Positions 1-9,119 of a stretch of 64,000 nt of DNA are shown here, one piece after another. The DNA lies in NCBI RefSeq assembly GCF_009833095.1, contig NZ_QRCB01000027.1, forward strand, positions 22,616 to 86,615, read 5' to 3'. The DNA is from Nitrosomonas sp. JL21. GTDB taxonomy: Bacteria; Pseudomonadota; Gammaproteobacteria; Burkholderiales; Nitrosomonadaceae. The position numbers and the translations under genes are program-made. A model generated the notes under the pieces. That model searched no databases. It was given only the letters and a program-made list of their open reading frames with translations, and was not told the origin of the DNA. How positions within the stretch are numbered: position 1 is the first letter of the stretch; every line of letters starts with the position of its first letter.

Positions 1-210
1 TGGCGTTGAACACGCCTTGATGCCACGATGGGGATCTGAGAGATAATCGCGTTTTACATGAGTCTCTCAGCAAACGCTTATTCGATCATTCCATGCCGAA
101 GCCTGGCTCAACAGGTTCGTTTATTGGATGGGAATTGTGCTTTTCTGTTGATGACATCCTGCCCGATTGTTGTTCGTGACTTTTTTCGCATTTCCTCAGC
201 GATTCATTCC
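1..210. other. left-edge stretch without a recognised gene
   Basis: No convincing coding frame or RNA family was recognised. A 5 bp stem (GGCGT/ACGCC) lies at about 2-16. An 8 bp stem, CTGAGAGA at 36-43 with TCTCTCAG at 63-70, encloses a 19-base loop. Neither is followed by a T-run, so neither looks like a normal terminator. The open frames here look like shadows of the flanking minus-strand gene. This may be the edge of a gene or RNA continuing outside the window. Confidence 0.35.
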
Positions 211-804
211 TTATTCGGGGGATTTTGGCGCGGGATGTGGTGTTTTAAAAATACCGGCTTCGGTTACGATGTAATGCATTGCGATATCATGGGGTTGGGG
301 GTGTACACTATCGAGCCGCTGCATCTCGAATGCAATGCCGATGGTCAGCGGTTGCGGATAATAGTCCGCCAACGTGCGATCAAAATAGCCACTGCCATAG
401 CCCAGCCGGTAACCCTGCCGATCAAACCCCACCATGGGTATGCATACTGCATCGAGTTTGACAATGTGGGTATCGATGGGTACTGGAATGCCATATGCGC
501 CGTTTTTCATGGGCGTATCAGATGACCATTCGCGGAAGCATAATGGACTGTTTCTGTCGATGACCTCGGGGAGGGCAAACACGGTGTCTTGTTGTCTCAA
601 TTGTTCGGCGAACTGCCGCGGATCATATTCACCGCGGAAGGGCCAATAAATTCCCAGCGTCAATCCCTGTGATACTGGCAGAAGTTGCATGAGCAGGGCG
701 GAGATGGCTGCACTCCACTGGCGATGAACGGCTGGTGAGATTGCTTCGCGGGCTAGGATCAAGCGTTGGCGCTGCTGTTTTTTCCATTCCGACAAATTAT
801 CCAT
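211..804 (-). CDS. ygfA: 5-formyltetrahydrofolate cyclo-ligase
   Basis: The 197-residue product matches the 5,10-methenyltetrahydrofolate synthetase family, which uses ATP to convert 5-formyl-THF to 5,10-methenyl-THF in the cytosol. The family's glycine/tyrosine signature is clear near residues 131-143 (GYRLGYGSGYFDR), and a basic N-terminus typical of the ATP site is present. Length is normal for the family. The ATG overlaps the last codons of mutY by 8 bases, so the two are probably co-transcribed and translationally coupled. The link is probably positional rather than functional. Nothing is missing. Confidence 0.95.
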   Translation of the reverse strand: MDNLSEWKKQQRQRLILAREAISPAVHRQWSAAISALLMQLLPVSQGLTLGIYWPFRGEYDPRQFAEQLRQQDTVFALPEVIDRNSPLCFREWSSDTPMKNGAYGIPVPIDTHIVKLDAVCIPMVGFDRQGYRLGYGSGYFDRTLADYYPQPLTIGIAFEMQRLDSVHPQPHDIAMHYIVTEAGIFKTPHPAPKSPE

Positions 805-1861
805 GGCTTACATCCGATAACACATTTTGCGTCAGCAATGTTCTGACCGGAGCAGGGATGGCTTGATCGAGCGCATCGATGGGGCTGATCCAGATGAACT
901 GGTCGGTCTCGGCAGATGCATCGGTTATGACATGCAGCACCTGTGGATGAATACGGAGTTTAAAATGTGTGAACTGGTGATCGAGGATGGGAAGCGTGCG
1001 GGATGATTCGATGGCAAGTCCCCATTGACGCTGGCAAAAACTGAACACATCGCTGCCGGTTTCGATTTCAGGCAAGCACCATAATGCACCCCAGATACCG
1101 CTGGGAGGTCTTTTCTGCAGCAATACCTTCTGCTGCTGCATGAGGATCAAAAAGATAACTTCTTTTTGAGGCAGGGGTTTGCGGGTTCTGGGAGTCGGAA
1201 GCTGAGCGATGGTGTTCTCGGCGTGCGCGATGCAGTCTCGCTTGAGCGGGCACAGGCCACACAGAGGATTGCGGCGCGTGCAGACGATCGCACCTAGATC
1301 CATCAAAGCTTGCGTATAGGTTTCAATTTCACCCGCAAAATTATTGAGCGGTAACAGTTCTTCAGCTTTTTGCCATAATTGGTTCTGAATGACGGCATTG
1401 CCGGGATACCCGGAAATACCAAAATAACGTGCAAAAATCCGCTTGACGTTGCCATCGAGGATCGCTTCCCGTTTCCGAAATGCAAACACGGCGATGGCGG
1501 CGGCTGTTGAACGGCCGATGCCGGGAAGCTGCTGGATCACTTCGCGCGTATCAGGAAATTGTCCTTGATAGTCCTGCACGAGAATGCGCGCCGCCTGATG
1601 CAGATTGCGCGCGCGCGAGTAATAACCCAGACCGCTCCATAACGCCAGCACTGAATCCAGCGGGGCTTGAGCGAGATTGCGAATAGTGGGGAATTCCTGC
1701 AAGAATCGTTGGTAATAAGGAATCACCGTGGTGACCTGGGTTTGTTGCAACATGATTTCTGATAACCAGATCGTGTACGGATCGCGACTTTTTTGCCAAG
1801 GCAGGTGATGGCGACCGTGGTGTTCATGCCAATGGATTAATTGCTGTGCGACAGACGGCAT
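797..1861 (-). CDS. mutY: A/G-specific adenine glycosylase
   Basis: The product removes adenine mispaired with 8-oxoguanine in base-excision repair. The 354 residues show the helix-hairpin-helix around 108-127 (QQLPGIGRSTA), catalytic Glu35 and Asp136, and the four [4Fe-4S] cysteines at 194, 201, 204 and 210 in the family spacing C-x6-C-x2-C-x5-C. The C-terminal 120 residues are the NUDIX-like 8-oxoG recognition domain. It overlaps the downstream cyclo-ligase gene by 8 bases. The start at 1861 begins directly at the conserved N-terminal helix, although its ribosome-binding site is weak. Confidence 0.97.
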   Translation of the reverse strand: MPSVAQQLIHWHEHHGRHHLPWQKSRDPYTIWLSEIMLQQTQVTTVIPYYQRFLQEFPTIRNLAQAPLDSVLALWSGLGYYSRARNLHQAARILVQDYQGQFPDTREVIQQLPGIGRSTAAAIAVFAFRKREAILDGNVKRIFARYFGISGYPGNAVIQNQLWQKAEELLPLNNFAGEIETYTQALMDLGAIVCTRRNPLCGLCPLKRDCIAHAENTIAQLPTPRTRKPLPQKEVIFLILMQQQKVLLQKRPPSGIWGALWCLPEIETGSDVFSFCQRQWGLAIESSRTLPILDHQFTHFKLRIHPQVLHVITDASAETDQFIWISPIDALDQAIPAPVRTLLTQNVLSDVSHG

Positions 1862-1984
1862 CTTAGGGGTTGCACTGATGGTCAGGAGTGAATCGGACGT
1901 GATGAATCAATTGTTCAATGTCTTCATTCAGCGTTATATCGAAGAGCGATAAAAATGAAAAAAGAAGCAGAAGGATTGTGAGCG

Positions 1985-2239
1985 TCAATCGAACTTAACT
2001 TCGCTGAATTTGGCATTCGGATTGAGTACCTGCATTTTTGCCAGTTCAGTCAAGTCAATATGTTGACGTGTATCGCTATCGATCACCAAACATTCGCTTT
2101 TTTCAACTGAAGTGACGATGTCGATCGCCTTGCCTTCTATGGTGTGGCCATTTTTTAAAGTCAGCCTGACTTGATAACCATACATGCACGCAACTTCGAC
2201 AAAATCGTGCAGTTCACATGAAATGATATCTTGAGTCAT
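1985..2239 (-). CDS. rof: Rof-type Rho-binding antiterminator
   Basis: This 84-residue protein resembles the Rof/YaeO family, small OB/Sm-like proteins that bind the RNA-binding domain of Rho and inhibit Rho-dependent termination. The pattern of an acidic N-terminus, then LTLKNGHTIEGKAIDIV and a hydrophobic strand with LVIDS, fits the family. A GAGGAA ribosome-binding site sits five bases before the ATG. It lies between an HDOD gene and mutY on the same strand, with spacing that allows an operon. Assignment rests on fold-level similarity because the family is short and divergent. Confidence 0.75.
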   Translation of the reverse strand: MTQDIISCELHDFVEVACMYGYQVRLTLKNGHTIEGKAIDIVTSVEKSECLVIDSDTRQHIDLTELAKMQVLNPNAKFSEVKFD

Positions 2240-2371
2240 GGAAATTCCTCGGGTGAAAAGTTACACGTTATACGATACCTCGGTCACTGACAAGGCCGTG
2301 TGTGAGATTCAATGAGGCAGAACAGAGGAAGGGAAGGAGAAAATTCAGTGCAGCGGATCAAACAGCAGTGG

Positions 2372-3205
2372 TTAATCCTTTGGTTTATCCACGGCGCCAA
2401 CGATGGTCATGACCTCGGTCGGCTGCAAATGCAGCAGTCTGGCAATATCGTCATAATCATCCGGCAAAGCGGCATCGTCCCATCCATTGGCGGAATGCCG
2501 GGCCAAATTGACCGCGTAATTCACATTGCGCACCCGCTGTTGGTTCGAGCAGCTCGGATCCATGACCGTCATCAGCAACTGAGGCAATTTCCATTTAACT
2601 GCGAGTTCATACTGCAATTGATTCAATGAGAAACCGAATATGCTTTCTTGTGCTGCTGCGCTGCGTATGGTTTTGTCCTGTTTTTGCATATTCTTTATTT
2701 TCAGCATGTCATCGGGTGCAAAGCACCACATCAGTATTTCCGAAATGTCATGCAATAGCGCGGTGATGCGAATTTCTTCGAAATGCAGATCATGCAAACG
2801 AACCGCCCAATCAAATGCATAGGATGATGCTACATGGGCGCGATGAGTGGTTTTCAATAGATATACCAGGTTATTCATATGACCACGGCCAAGAACTTCT
2901 TCGACCAGTGGTTTGGGCGATACCTTATTTAATGTCGTTTCCAATCCCAGCATCATGATCATTTGCTCGACTTCCACGACATCATGTTCCTGACAGCGGT
3001 GTTTGTGCTGCTGGAGATAACGCAAGAGCTTCGCCGTCATGAGCGGATCGTTTTTTACCACATGGGCAAGACTGCGGGCATTCAAATGCTTGTCATCCTG
3101 TTCCAGCAGGGTGATATTGCGTGCAGTTTGTCTGAGAACAGGAATTTCTGTTTTAGTCAGAAAACTGACCCACTCTGATAATTTGTTTTTAACGGGTAAT
3201 CGCAT
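2372..3205 (-). CDS. HDOD domain protein
   Basis: The 277-residue product looks like a stand-alone HDOD domain, a catalytically degenerate HD-superfamily module found in bacterial signalling proteins. Visible traits are the alternating helices from residue 15 onward, with ITLLEQDDKHLNARSLAHVV and the NDPLMTAKLLRYLQ segment that normally begins HDOD domains, and a later LLHDISEILMWCF motif. The start at 3205 is preferred over the longer frame at 3247 because AGGAG sits seven bases before it. No output domain is attached, so its partner is unknown. It is upstream of rof and mutY on the same strand. Confidence 0.8.
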   Translation of the reverse strand: MRLPVKNKLSEWVSFLTKTEIPVLRQTARNITLLEQDDKHLNARSLAHVVKNDPLMTAKLLRYLQQHKHRCQEHDVVEVEQMIMMLGLETTLNKVSPKPLVEEVLGRGHMNNLVYLLKTTHRAHVASSYAFDWAVRLHDLHFEEIRITALLHDISEILMWCFAPDDMLKIKNMQKQDKTIRSAAAQESIFGFSLNQLQYELAVKWKLPQLLMTVMDPSCSNQQRVRNVNYAVNLARHSANGWDDAALPDDYDDIARLLHLQPTEVMTIVGAVDKPKD

Positions 3206-3379
3206 GGTTGACTCCTGAGCTGGAATATCATGTGCTTTAAACGACATGACATTATGCGATCTTTAGATAATATTCAACGATTAGGCTGTGTTGACAGCCT
3301 TATAGGAATGGCTAGGATAAATTTGACGAAGCGTCTATTGCATTGCACGCTGTCCAAACGCCAGAGTACTTCAGAATCC

Positions 3380-4228
3380 TCAGAAGAACAATCGCTCCAG
3401 TTCAATACCAGGATCTTCAGCACGCATGAAAGCTTCGCCGACAAGAAATGTGCTGACTTGATTGCTGCGCATGAGTGCAACATCCGCGGGGGAATGAATA
3501 CCGCTCTCGGTAACGACAATTTTATTTGACGGAATCTTATCCAGTAATTCCAGAGTGGTTTGCAAAGAGGTGCTGAAGGTATGCAAATTACGGTTATTGA
3601 TGCCGATCAGTGGCGTGGTCAATTGCAGGGCCAGTTCCAGCTCCACTGCATCATGGACTTCTACCAGAACGGACATGTTCAAAGCATGGGCTAAAGATTC
3701 CAGTTTCTGCATATGCGCCAGGGAATCAGCAGGCGTATTGCGATGTTCCAATAAAAAGGCGCTGACGATCAATAAAATACAATCGGCATCCATGACACGG
3801 GCTTCCGCAACTTGGTAATCGTCCAGCATGAAATCCTTGCGCAATACCGGCAGTGAACAAGCGGAGCGTGCTTCCTGCAGATATTCCGCGCTTCCCATGA
3901 AAAACTGCCGGTCCGTCAACACGGATAGACAAGCAGCGCCATGCCGGGCGTAGGTTTTCGCTATCTCGGCAGGGGAAAATATCAAAGATTGTGTGTCGGT
4001 TTCCGAGGTACGGCCGCGCAATCGTCCTTTACTGGGGCTGGCTTGTTTGATTTCGGCAATGACCGCTGATTGTCCAGTGGCGATTTTATTGCGAATGGCG
4101 GCTACAAAATTGCGTGGACGGGAATTCATTCGCGCCTCATCGAGAAGAGAGGTATATGACGTTGCCGCTTTGGCTGCGTGAATTTCTTGCTTTTTTACTG
4201 CGAGAATTTTTTCTAAAATATCAGACAT
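3380..4228 (-). CDS. trpC: indole-3-glycerol phosphate synthase
   Basis: The 282-residue TIM-barrel enzyme cyclises carboxyphenylamino-deoxyribulose phosphate to indole-3-glycerol phosphate in tryptophan synthesis. Signature segments are [13 protein letters not shown] (catalytic Lys), [24 protein letters not shown] and VTESGIH, in family order. The start at 4228 (MSDILEKIL) gives the usual N-terminus and overlaps the trpD stop by eight bases. A longer frame to 4378 runs inside trpD and is not supported. It has no fused TrpF domain, unlike the enterobacterial enzyme. Confidence 0.97.
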   Translation of the reverse strand: MSDILEKILAVKKQEIHAAKAATSYTSLLDEARMNSRPRNFVAAIRNKIATGQSAVIAEIKQASPSKGRLRGRTSETDTQSLIFSPAEIAKTYARHGAACLSVLTDRQFFMGSAEYLQEARSACSLPVLRKDFMLDDYQVAEARVMDADCILLIVSAFLLEHRNTPADSLAHMQKLESLAHALNMSVLVEVHDAVELELALQLTTPLIGINNRNLHTFSTSLQTTLELLDKIPSNKIVVTESGIHSPADVALMRSNQVSTFLVGEAFMRAEDPGIELERLFF

Positions 4229-5261
4229 TAGAAGATTCGATAGCGTTTTTCTGGGTAAATTCCACAAGCTGCTGAAGCTTGTGCAGCGCGGCGCCACTTT
4301 CAATGGCTTGACGCGCTGCGTCGACGCCATCGTCGAGAGTACGGGTGAGTCCGGCGGCGTAAATAGCGGCGCCGGCATTCAATAGCACGATGTCCCGCGC
4401 TGGGCCGGGTACGTTTTCCAGTACCGACATCAGCATTTTTTTTGCATGCTTGCTATCATTGACTTGAATGGCTTCGATAGCGGCTGTTTTCAAACCGAAG
4501 TCTTCCGGCTTGATGGTATAGGTGGTGACTCTGTCATTTTTCAATTCGCCGATATGTGTTTCGCCGGTTATCGAGATCTCATCCAAGCCATCTTTGCCAT
4601 GTACGATCAGTACGTGCTGACTGCCCAGTTGCTGCAGAACATGAGCCAAAGTTTCCACCAGTTCCGCGCTGAATACGCCCAGTACCTGCCGTTTGGCCTG
4701 CGCCGGATTGGTCAGCGGCCCAAGAATATTGAATAAGGTCTTGATGCCCAGCTCGCGCCGAACGGGTGCTGCATGTTTCATTGCGGCATGGTAATGAGGC
4801 GCAAACATGAAACCCACACCGATGTCCTGAATGCTTCGAGCAACTTGCTGAGGTGTCTGGTTCAAGTTAACGCCCAATGCTTCCAGCACATCGGCGCTCC
4901 CTGATTTGCTCGAAACGGATCTGCCGCCATGCTTGGCGACACGAGCGCCCGCAGCGGCCGCCACGAAGGCCGATGCGGTTGAGATATTGAAGGTGTGGGC
5001 GGCATCGCCTCCGGTGCCACAGGTGTCGACCAAATGTGCCTGTTCCGGAACCTCGACGCTAGTGGCCAGTTCCCGCATGACTCTGGCAGCAGCGGTAATT
5101 TCTTCGATAGTTTCATTTTTTACCCGCAACCCAATGATGATGCCGGCAATCAGAACGGGTGAAATCTCCCCCTGCATGATTTGCCGCATCAGCGATATCA
5201 TCTCGTCATGTGCGAGGTGTTGATGAGCAATGATGCGATGCAGCGCTTGCTGGGGCGTCAT
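4221..5261 (-). CDS. trpD: anthranilate phosphoribosyltransferase
   Basis: The product transfers phosphoribosyl from PRPP to anthranilate. The 346 residues carry the PRPP-binding [15 protein letters not shown] loop near 80-95 and the [21 protein letters not shown] region near 108-129, both diagnostic. Length is standard and there is no fused glutaminase. The start overlaps the end of trpG by four bases and its end overlaps trpC, so trpG-trpD-trpC is a tightly coupled unit. Confidence 0.97.
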   Translation of the reverse strand: MTPQQALHRIIAHQHLAHDEMISLMRQIMQGEISPVLIAGIIIGLRVKNETIEEITAAARVMRELATSVEVPEQAHLVDTCGTGGDAAHTFNISTASAFVAAAAGARVAKHGGRSVSSKSGSADVLEALGVNLNQTPQQVARSIQDIGVGFMFAPHYHAAMKHAAPVRRELGIKTLFNILGPLTNPAQAKRQVLGVFSAELVETLAHVLQQLGSQHVLIVHGKDGLDEISITGETHIGELKNDRVTTYTIKPEDFGLKTAAIEAIQVNDSKHAKKMLMSVLENVPGPARDIVLLNAGAAIYAAGLTRTLDDGVDAARQAIESGAALHKLQQLVEFTQKNAIESSNV

Positions 5262-5851
5262 TTGTTTACCTTGCTGGATTGTTTCACGGCGCGATGAAGA
5301 AAATTTTCCAGCATTTGATGGCCATGTTCGCTCAAGATCGATTCGGGATGAAACTGGATGCCTTCGATCGCCAGCGTCTTATGCCGTATTCCCATGATTT
5401 CGCCGTCTTCGGTCCATGCCGTAACCTCGAGGCAATCGGGCAACGTCGAACGTTCCACTACCAGTGAATGATAACGAGTGGCGATAAATGGATTGGGCAA
5501 GTTCTCGAAGACGCCGACATTATGATGAAAAATGGGTGAGGTTTTTCCATGCATGAGCTGCTTGGCATGGATAACCCGTCCGCCAAATGCCTGTCCAATG
5601 CTCTGGTGCCCCAAACAGACACCCAGCACCGGGATGTGCTGACTGAACTGATTGATCACTGCCAGCGATACTCCCGCTTCGTTAGGGGTGCAAGGCCCAG
5701 GGGAAATCACAATACGCGCAGGACTAAGCTGGGAAATTTTCTCTACGGTGATTTCGTCATTTCGATACACGACGACCTCTTCACCCAGCTCGGAAAAATA
5801 TTGCACGAGGTTATAGGTAAAGGAGTCGTAGTTATCAATCATTAGTAACAT
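5258..5851 (-). CDS. trpG: anthranilate/aminodeoxychorismate synthase glutaminase subunit
   Basis: A class I glutamine amidotransferase supplying ammonia to anthranilate synthase, and possibly shared with p-aminobenzoate synthesis. The nucleophile Cys lies in [16 protein letters not shown] and the His-Glu pair in GIQFHPES. The usual N-terminus [14 protein letters not shown] starts at 5851, with another ATG at 5842; the longer frame to 5908 is less likely. No clear Shine-Dalgarno site precedes 5851. The large subunit trpE is absent from the window: the next gene upstream is divergent rpsF. TrpE must therefore be encoded elsewhere, which also leaves open that this subunit serves PabB. Confidence 0.93.
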   Translation of the reverse strand: MLLMIDNYDSFTYNLVQYFSELGEEVVVYRNDEITVEKISQLSPARIVISPGPCTPNEAGVSLAVINQFSQHIPVLGVCLGHQSIGQAFGGRVIHAKQLMHGKTSPIFHHNVGVFENLPNPFIATRYHSLVVERSTLPDCLEVTAWTEDGEIMGIRHKTLAIEGIQFHPESILSEHGHQMLENFLHRAVKQSSKVNK

Positions 5852-6011
5852 ATGAATCAACGCTGTGTTTGTAGTGGCTATTATTCTGTGCTGCTGATGA
5901 AGACTCACAGCATGGACGAATCTTCCTGAACTGACTGAATAAAAATAGCCGAATTTTACCAGTTCAACGGGTGCGAGTGTTGATTCATCGCATGACTGCG
6001 GTTGCGGGCAT

Positions 6012-6040
6012 TTGATATTGCCCCGTTAATTCAGTAAAAT
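6012..6040 (+). promoter_or_regulatory. sigma-70-type promoter of rpsF operon
   Basis: A -35 box TTGATA at 6012-6017 and a -10 box TAAAAT at 6035-6040 are separated by 17 bases. This would start transcription about 55 bases before the rpsF ATG. The leader can form a CCTC/GAGG-type stem, but a clear S6:S18 binding motif was not recognised. Confidence 0.6.
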
Positions 6041-6101
6041 AAGCGACTTTTCAAACCTTGCCTCATCAAAATCCTTGAGAGGCTTTACCCATAAGGAACC
6101 T

Positions 6102-6515
6102 ATGCGACATTACGAAATAGTTTTTATTGTTCATCCTGATCAGAGTGAACAAGTCCCTGCAATGATCGAACGCTATCGTGGCATCGTTACCGCAAAGAAT
6201 GGCAAAATCCATCGCGTCGAAGATTGGGGGCGCCGCCAACTTGCTTATTTGATTCAGAAAGTCCACAAAGCGCATTATGTCCTGATGAATATCGAATGTG
6301 ACCAGGAAGCGTTGAATGATCTGGAACACGCGTTTAAATTCAGTGATGCGGTGCTCCGTCATCTGACCATCAGAACGAACGGCCCGGTTACGGAACCGTC
6401 GCCGATGATGCGTCAGGAAGAGCGAGCGAGCTCTACGGGTACGCAAAATCCCGATATAAGCGCGGATGATTCTGACTCGGATGATATCGCCGAAGAAGCG
6501 AGCGCTTCTGCATAA
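6102..6515 (+). CDS. rpsF: 30S ribosomal protein S6
   Basis: Ribosomal protein S6, which pairs with S18 on the 30S platform. The start [17 protein letters not shown] at 6102 is the canonical N-terminus and follows an AAGGAA ribosome-binding site. The upstream in-frame ATG at 6075 adds nine uncharacteristic residues. The 137-residue product has the expected acidic, serine-rich tail ([11 protein letters not shown]), the region that RimK extends with glutamate in some bacteria. It is the first gene of rpsF-priB-rpsR-rplI. Confidence 0.97.
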   Translation: MRHYEIVFIVHPDQSEQVPAMIERYRGIVTAKNGKIHRVEDWGRRQLAYLIQKVHKAHYVLMNIECDQEALNDLEHAFKFSDAVLRHLTIRTNGPVTEPSPMMRQEERASSTGTQNPDISADDSDSDDIAEEASASA

Positions 6516-6526
6516 GCTAAGTAGCA

Positions 6527-6823
6527 TTGGATTGCAATCACACCATTATTTGTGGAAGAATCAATAAATTAGGTATCTTGCGATATTCTCCGGCGGGTGT
6601 TGCCGTGATCGAATTTACCGTCGATCATTTATCTCGGCAAATTGAAGCCGGCGTGGCCCGGCAAATACGATGTGAAATTCATGCCGTCGCTCTCGGCCAG
6701 CTGGCAATGACGATTGCTGAATTCCAAATCGAGAGCAGACTTAAATTGACCGGTTTCCTCAATCGAAAGAGTCACAAGGATCATCAGCTCGTTTTGCATG
6801 CTCAGCAGGTTGCTCTTATATAA
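6527..6823 (+). CDS. priB: primosomal replication protein N (PriB)
   Basis: A 98-residue single-domain OB-fold protein that binds ssDNA and acts with PriA in replication restart. Its place between rpsF and rpsR is the classic location. The [14 protein letters not shown] and [23 protein letters not shown] segments match the PriB pattern. An in-frame TAA lies at 6518-6520 and no ATG or GTG follows before the conserved fold, so TTG at 6527 is the only reasonable start. A rare start codon suits a protein made at lower level than its ribosomal neighbours. Confidence 0.88.
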   Translation: MDCNHTIICGRINKLGILRYSPAGVAVIEFTVDHLSRQIEAGVARQIRCEIHAVALGQLAMTIAEFQIESRLKLTGFLNRKSHKDHQLVLHAQQVALI

Positions 6824-6843
6824 ACAATACAATAGGAAATAAA

Positions 6844-7125
6844 ATGACACGATTTACACGGCGTAAAGACAGCAAGGATAAAGAAAGAGACAAAAAAGCC
6901 AATCGCCCCTTGTTCAAGCGTAAGAAGTTTTGCCGCTTTAGCGCGGAAGGAATCAAGCAGGTGGATTATAAGGACATTGAAATATTGAAAGATTTCATCA
7001 GTGAGAATGGCAAGATCATTCCTGCGCGCATTACCGGCACTCGCGCCTTTTATCAACGCCAGCTCGGGACAGCCGTGGAAAGAGCGCGTTTTCTGGCGCT
7101 GTTGCCCTACACTGATCAGCATTAA
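6844..7125 (+). CDS. rpsR: 30S ribosomal protein S18
   Basis: A 93-residue basic protein of the 30S platform and partner of S6. The family core is clear: [21 protein letters not shown], then [19 protein letters not shown] and [14 protein letters not shown]. The N-terminus is unusually rich in charged residues ([13 protein letters not shown]), which is an ordinary extension. It lies between priB and rplI with short gaps. Confidence 0.97.
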   Translation: MTRFTRRKDSKDKERDKKANRPLFKRKKFCRFSAEGIKQVDYKDIEILKDFISENGKIIPARITGTRAFYQRQLGTAVERARFLALLPYTDQH

Positions 7126-7136
7126 GGAGTCATGAC

Positions 7137-7592
7137 ATGCAAATTATTTTGATGGAAAAGATTGCCAATCTTGGGCAATTAGGGGATATCGTCAATGTGA
7201 AGAGTGGCTTCGCACGCAATTATCTGATCCCGCAGGGAAAGGCCAAACGTGCCACGGAACAGGCGATTGCAGAATTTCAGACCAAACGGGCTGAACTTGA
7301 GAAAATTCAAGCAGCGTCGGTAGCTGCTGCGCAGGCGATTGCTGACAAATTGGATGGATTATTGGTGCAGATAACCCAGAAAACCGGCAATGATGGCAAA
7401 TTATTCGGCTCGGTCAACAATGCAAATATTGCCGAGGCGCTCGCCGCGCAGGGTTTCGCTATCGAACGCGCGATGATACGTATGCCGCATGGCCAACTAA
7501 AACAAGTAGGAGATTATCCGCTGACCATTTCGCTGCACAGCGACGTGACGGCGACCATCACTGTATCCGTGCTGGGCGAAGCCATGCTGTAG
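7137..7592 (+). CDS. rplI: 50S ribosomal protein L9
   Basis: A 151-residue two-domain protein at the L1-stalk side of the 50S subunit. The N-terminal rRNA-binding domain begins [30 protein letters not shown], followed by the long connecting helix (about 45-75) and the C-terminal domain with [24 protein letters not shown] precedes the ATG. It is the last gene of the operon, followed by a strong terminator. Confidence 0.97.
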   Translation: MQIILMEKIANLGQLGDIVNVKSGFARNYLIPQGKAKRATEQAIAEFQTKRAELEKIQAASVAAAQAIADKLDGLLVQITQKTGNDGKLFGSVNNANIAEALAAQGFAIERAMIRMPHGQLKQVGDYPLTISLHSDVTATITVSVLGEAML

Positions 7593-7611
7593 CGTTTCTG
7601 AATGCCATTGT

Positions 7612-7650
7612 ATAAAAAGGACTATTGAAATTTTGGTAGTCCTTTTTTTA
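7612..7650 (+). terminator. Rho-independent terminator after rplI
   Basis: AAAAAGGACTA pairs with TAGTCCTTTTT around a roughly 12-base loop, and the 3' arm runs into a T-rich tract (TTTTTTTATTTT). It separates the ribosomal operon from dnaB. Confidence 0.85.
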
Positions 7651-7718
7651 TTTTGCTGATCAGCTTGCGGTCAGCAAATGATAGAATCAAACGTTCTTCT
7701 CTTGGATTCCGCTCAGCC

Positions 7719-9107
7719 ATGGCACAATCATCCATCAGTCTTTATCCAGATCAACTCGCAGATCCCTATAAAACGCCGCCGCACTCGATTGAGAGCGAGC
7801 AGTCCGTTCTCGGTGGGTTGATGCTCGATAACAGTGCCTGGGAGAAAGTGGCTGACGTCATTACCGATCACGATTTTTACCGTAACGATCATCGGCTGAT
7901 CTATCATCATATCTGTAAATTGATTGATCAGAACAAGCCGGCGGATGTGATTACGGTAGCCGAATCTCTCGAAACGTCGGCCGAACTGCAAACGATCGGT
8001 GGACTCGCTTACATCGGCACCATCGTGCAAAACACGCCTTCAGCAGCAAACATCAAACGTTACGCCGAAATCGTCCGGGAACGCTCGATTATGCGCAATC
8101 TGGCGCAGATCGGCGTGCAGATTACCGATTCCGCCTATAATCCAATCGGCCGTACTGCGGCAGACTTGCTTGATGAAGCAGAGGCAAAGGTTTTTGAAAT
8201 TGCTGAAGAAGGCGCGCGCGGCAAGCAAGGGTTCATCGATATTCAACCGTTGTTGAAACAGGTCGTTGAGCGGATCGAACTGCTCTACAATCAAGACAAT
8301 CCTAGTAATGTGACCGGTATTGCGTCGGGTTTCTACGATCTGGATCAAAAGACCTCCGGACTTCAACCCGGCGATCTGATTATCGTCGCAGGCCGCCCAT
8401 CGATGGGGAAAACGGCATTTTCATTGAATATCGCCGAGAATGTGGCGTTGGAATTGAACAAACCGGTCGCGGTGTTCAGCATGGAAATGGGAGGAGCGCA
8501 ACTGGCGATGCGTATGCTGGGGTCTGTCGGCAAGCTCGATCAACATAAAGTGCGCACCGGCCGGTTGGATGATGAAGATTGGCCGAAGCTTACGCACGCG
8601 CTGGGCAAGTTGAATGAAGCACCCATATTCATCGATGAGACTGCTGCGTTGAATGCGCTGGAATTGAGGGCGCGCGCCCGGCGGTTGTACCGGCAATATG
8701 GCGAGCTGGGGTTGATCGTCGTCGACTATCTGCAACTCATGTCATCGAGTAGTCCTGGTGAAAATCGTGCCACTGAAATATCGGAAATTTCGCGTGCTTT
8801 GAAGGGCCTGGCGAAAGAATTGAAAGTGCCTGTGGTTGCATTGTCACAACTGAATCGAAGTCTGGAGCAGCGCCCGAATAAACGGCCGGTGATGTCTGAT
8901 CTGCGCGAATCGGGAGCGATCGAACAGGACGCCGATGTCATTCTGTTCATTTACCGCGATGAGGTTTACAACCCCGATTCTGCGGACAAAGGTATCGCCG
9001 AGATCATCATTGGCAAGCAACGGAATGGGCCCATCGGCAAGGTGGATCTGACCTTCTTGGGCGAATACACCCGGTTTGAGAACTATGCCAGACCCGAATA
9101 CTATTGA
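7719..9107 (+). CDS. dnaB: replicative DNA helicase
   Basis: The hexameric 5'-3' helicase of the replication fork. The 462-residue product has the N-terminal domain (PPHSIESEQSVLGGLMLD), a linker, and a RecA-like motor with Walker A GRPSMGKTAF, Walker B LIVVDYLQLM, and the ALSQLNRSLEQR and SDLRESGAIEQDADV motifs. The start at 7719 (MAQSS) is preferred over 7653, which would place the start inside the promoter/leader. No intein is present. The downstream MFS gene is convergent with almost no gap. Confidence 0.97.
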   Translation: MAQSSISLYPDQLADPYKTPPHSIESEQSVLGGLMLDNSAWEKVADVITDHDFYRNDHRLIYHHICKLIDQNKPADVITVAESLETSAELQTIGGLAYIGTIVQNTPSAANIKRYAEIVRERSIMRNLAQIGVQITDSAYNPIGRTAADLLDEAEAKVFEIAEEGARGKQGFIDIQPLLKQVVERIELLYNQDNPSNVTGIASGFYDLDQKTSGLQPGDLIIVAGRPSMGKTAFSLNIAENVALELNKPVAVFSMEMGGAQLAMRMLGSVGKLDQHKVRTGRLDDEDWPKLTHALGKLNEAPIFIDETAALNALELRARARRLYRQYGELGLIVVDYLQLMSSSSPGENRATEISEISRALKGLAKELKVPVVALSQLNRSLEQRPNKRPVMSDLRESGAIEQDADVILFIYRDEVYNPDSADKGIAEIIIGKQRNGPIGKVDLTFLGEYTRFENYARPEYY

Positions 9108-9119
9108 TCTTGATCAGGC

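Noticed and set aside
31..70. CTGAGAGATAATC resembling part of a TPP riboswitch
   Set aside because: Only one short block matches; the remaining conserved blocks are absent and no thiamine gene follows.
58..525. 155-codon plus-strand open frame at the left edge
   Set aside because: Mostly antisense to the cyclo-ligase gene; its sequence mirrors the conserved region and has no own features.
6047..6101. possible S6:S18 leader motif before rpsF
   Set aside because: A short stem can be drawn, but the conserved CCG-containing bulge of the known leader was not found.
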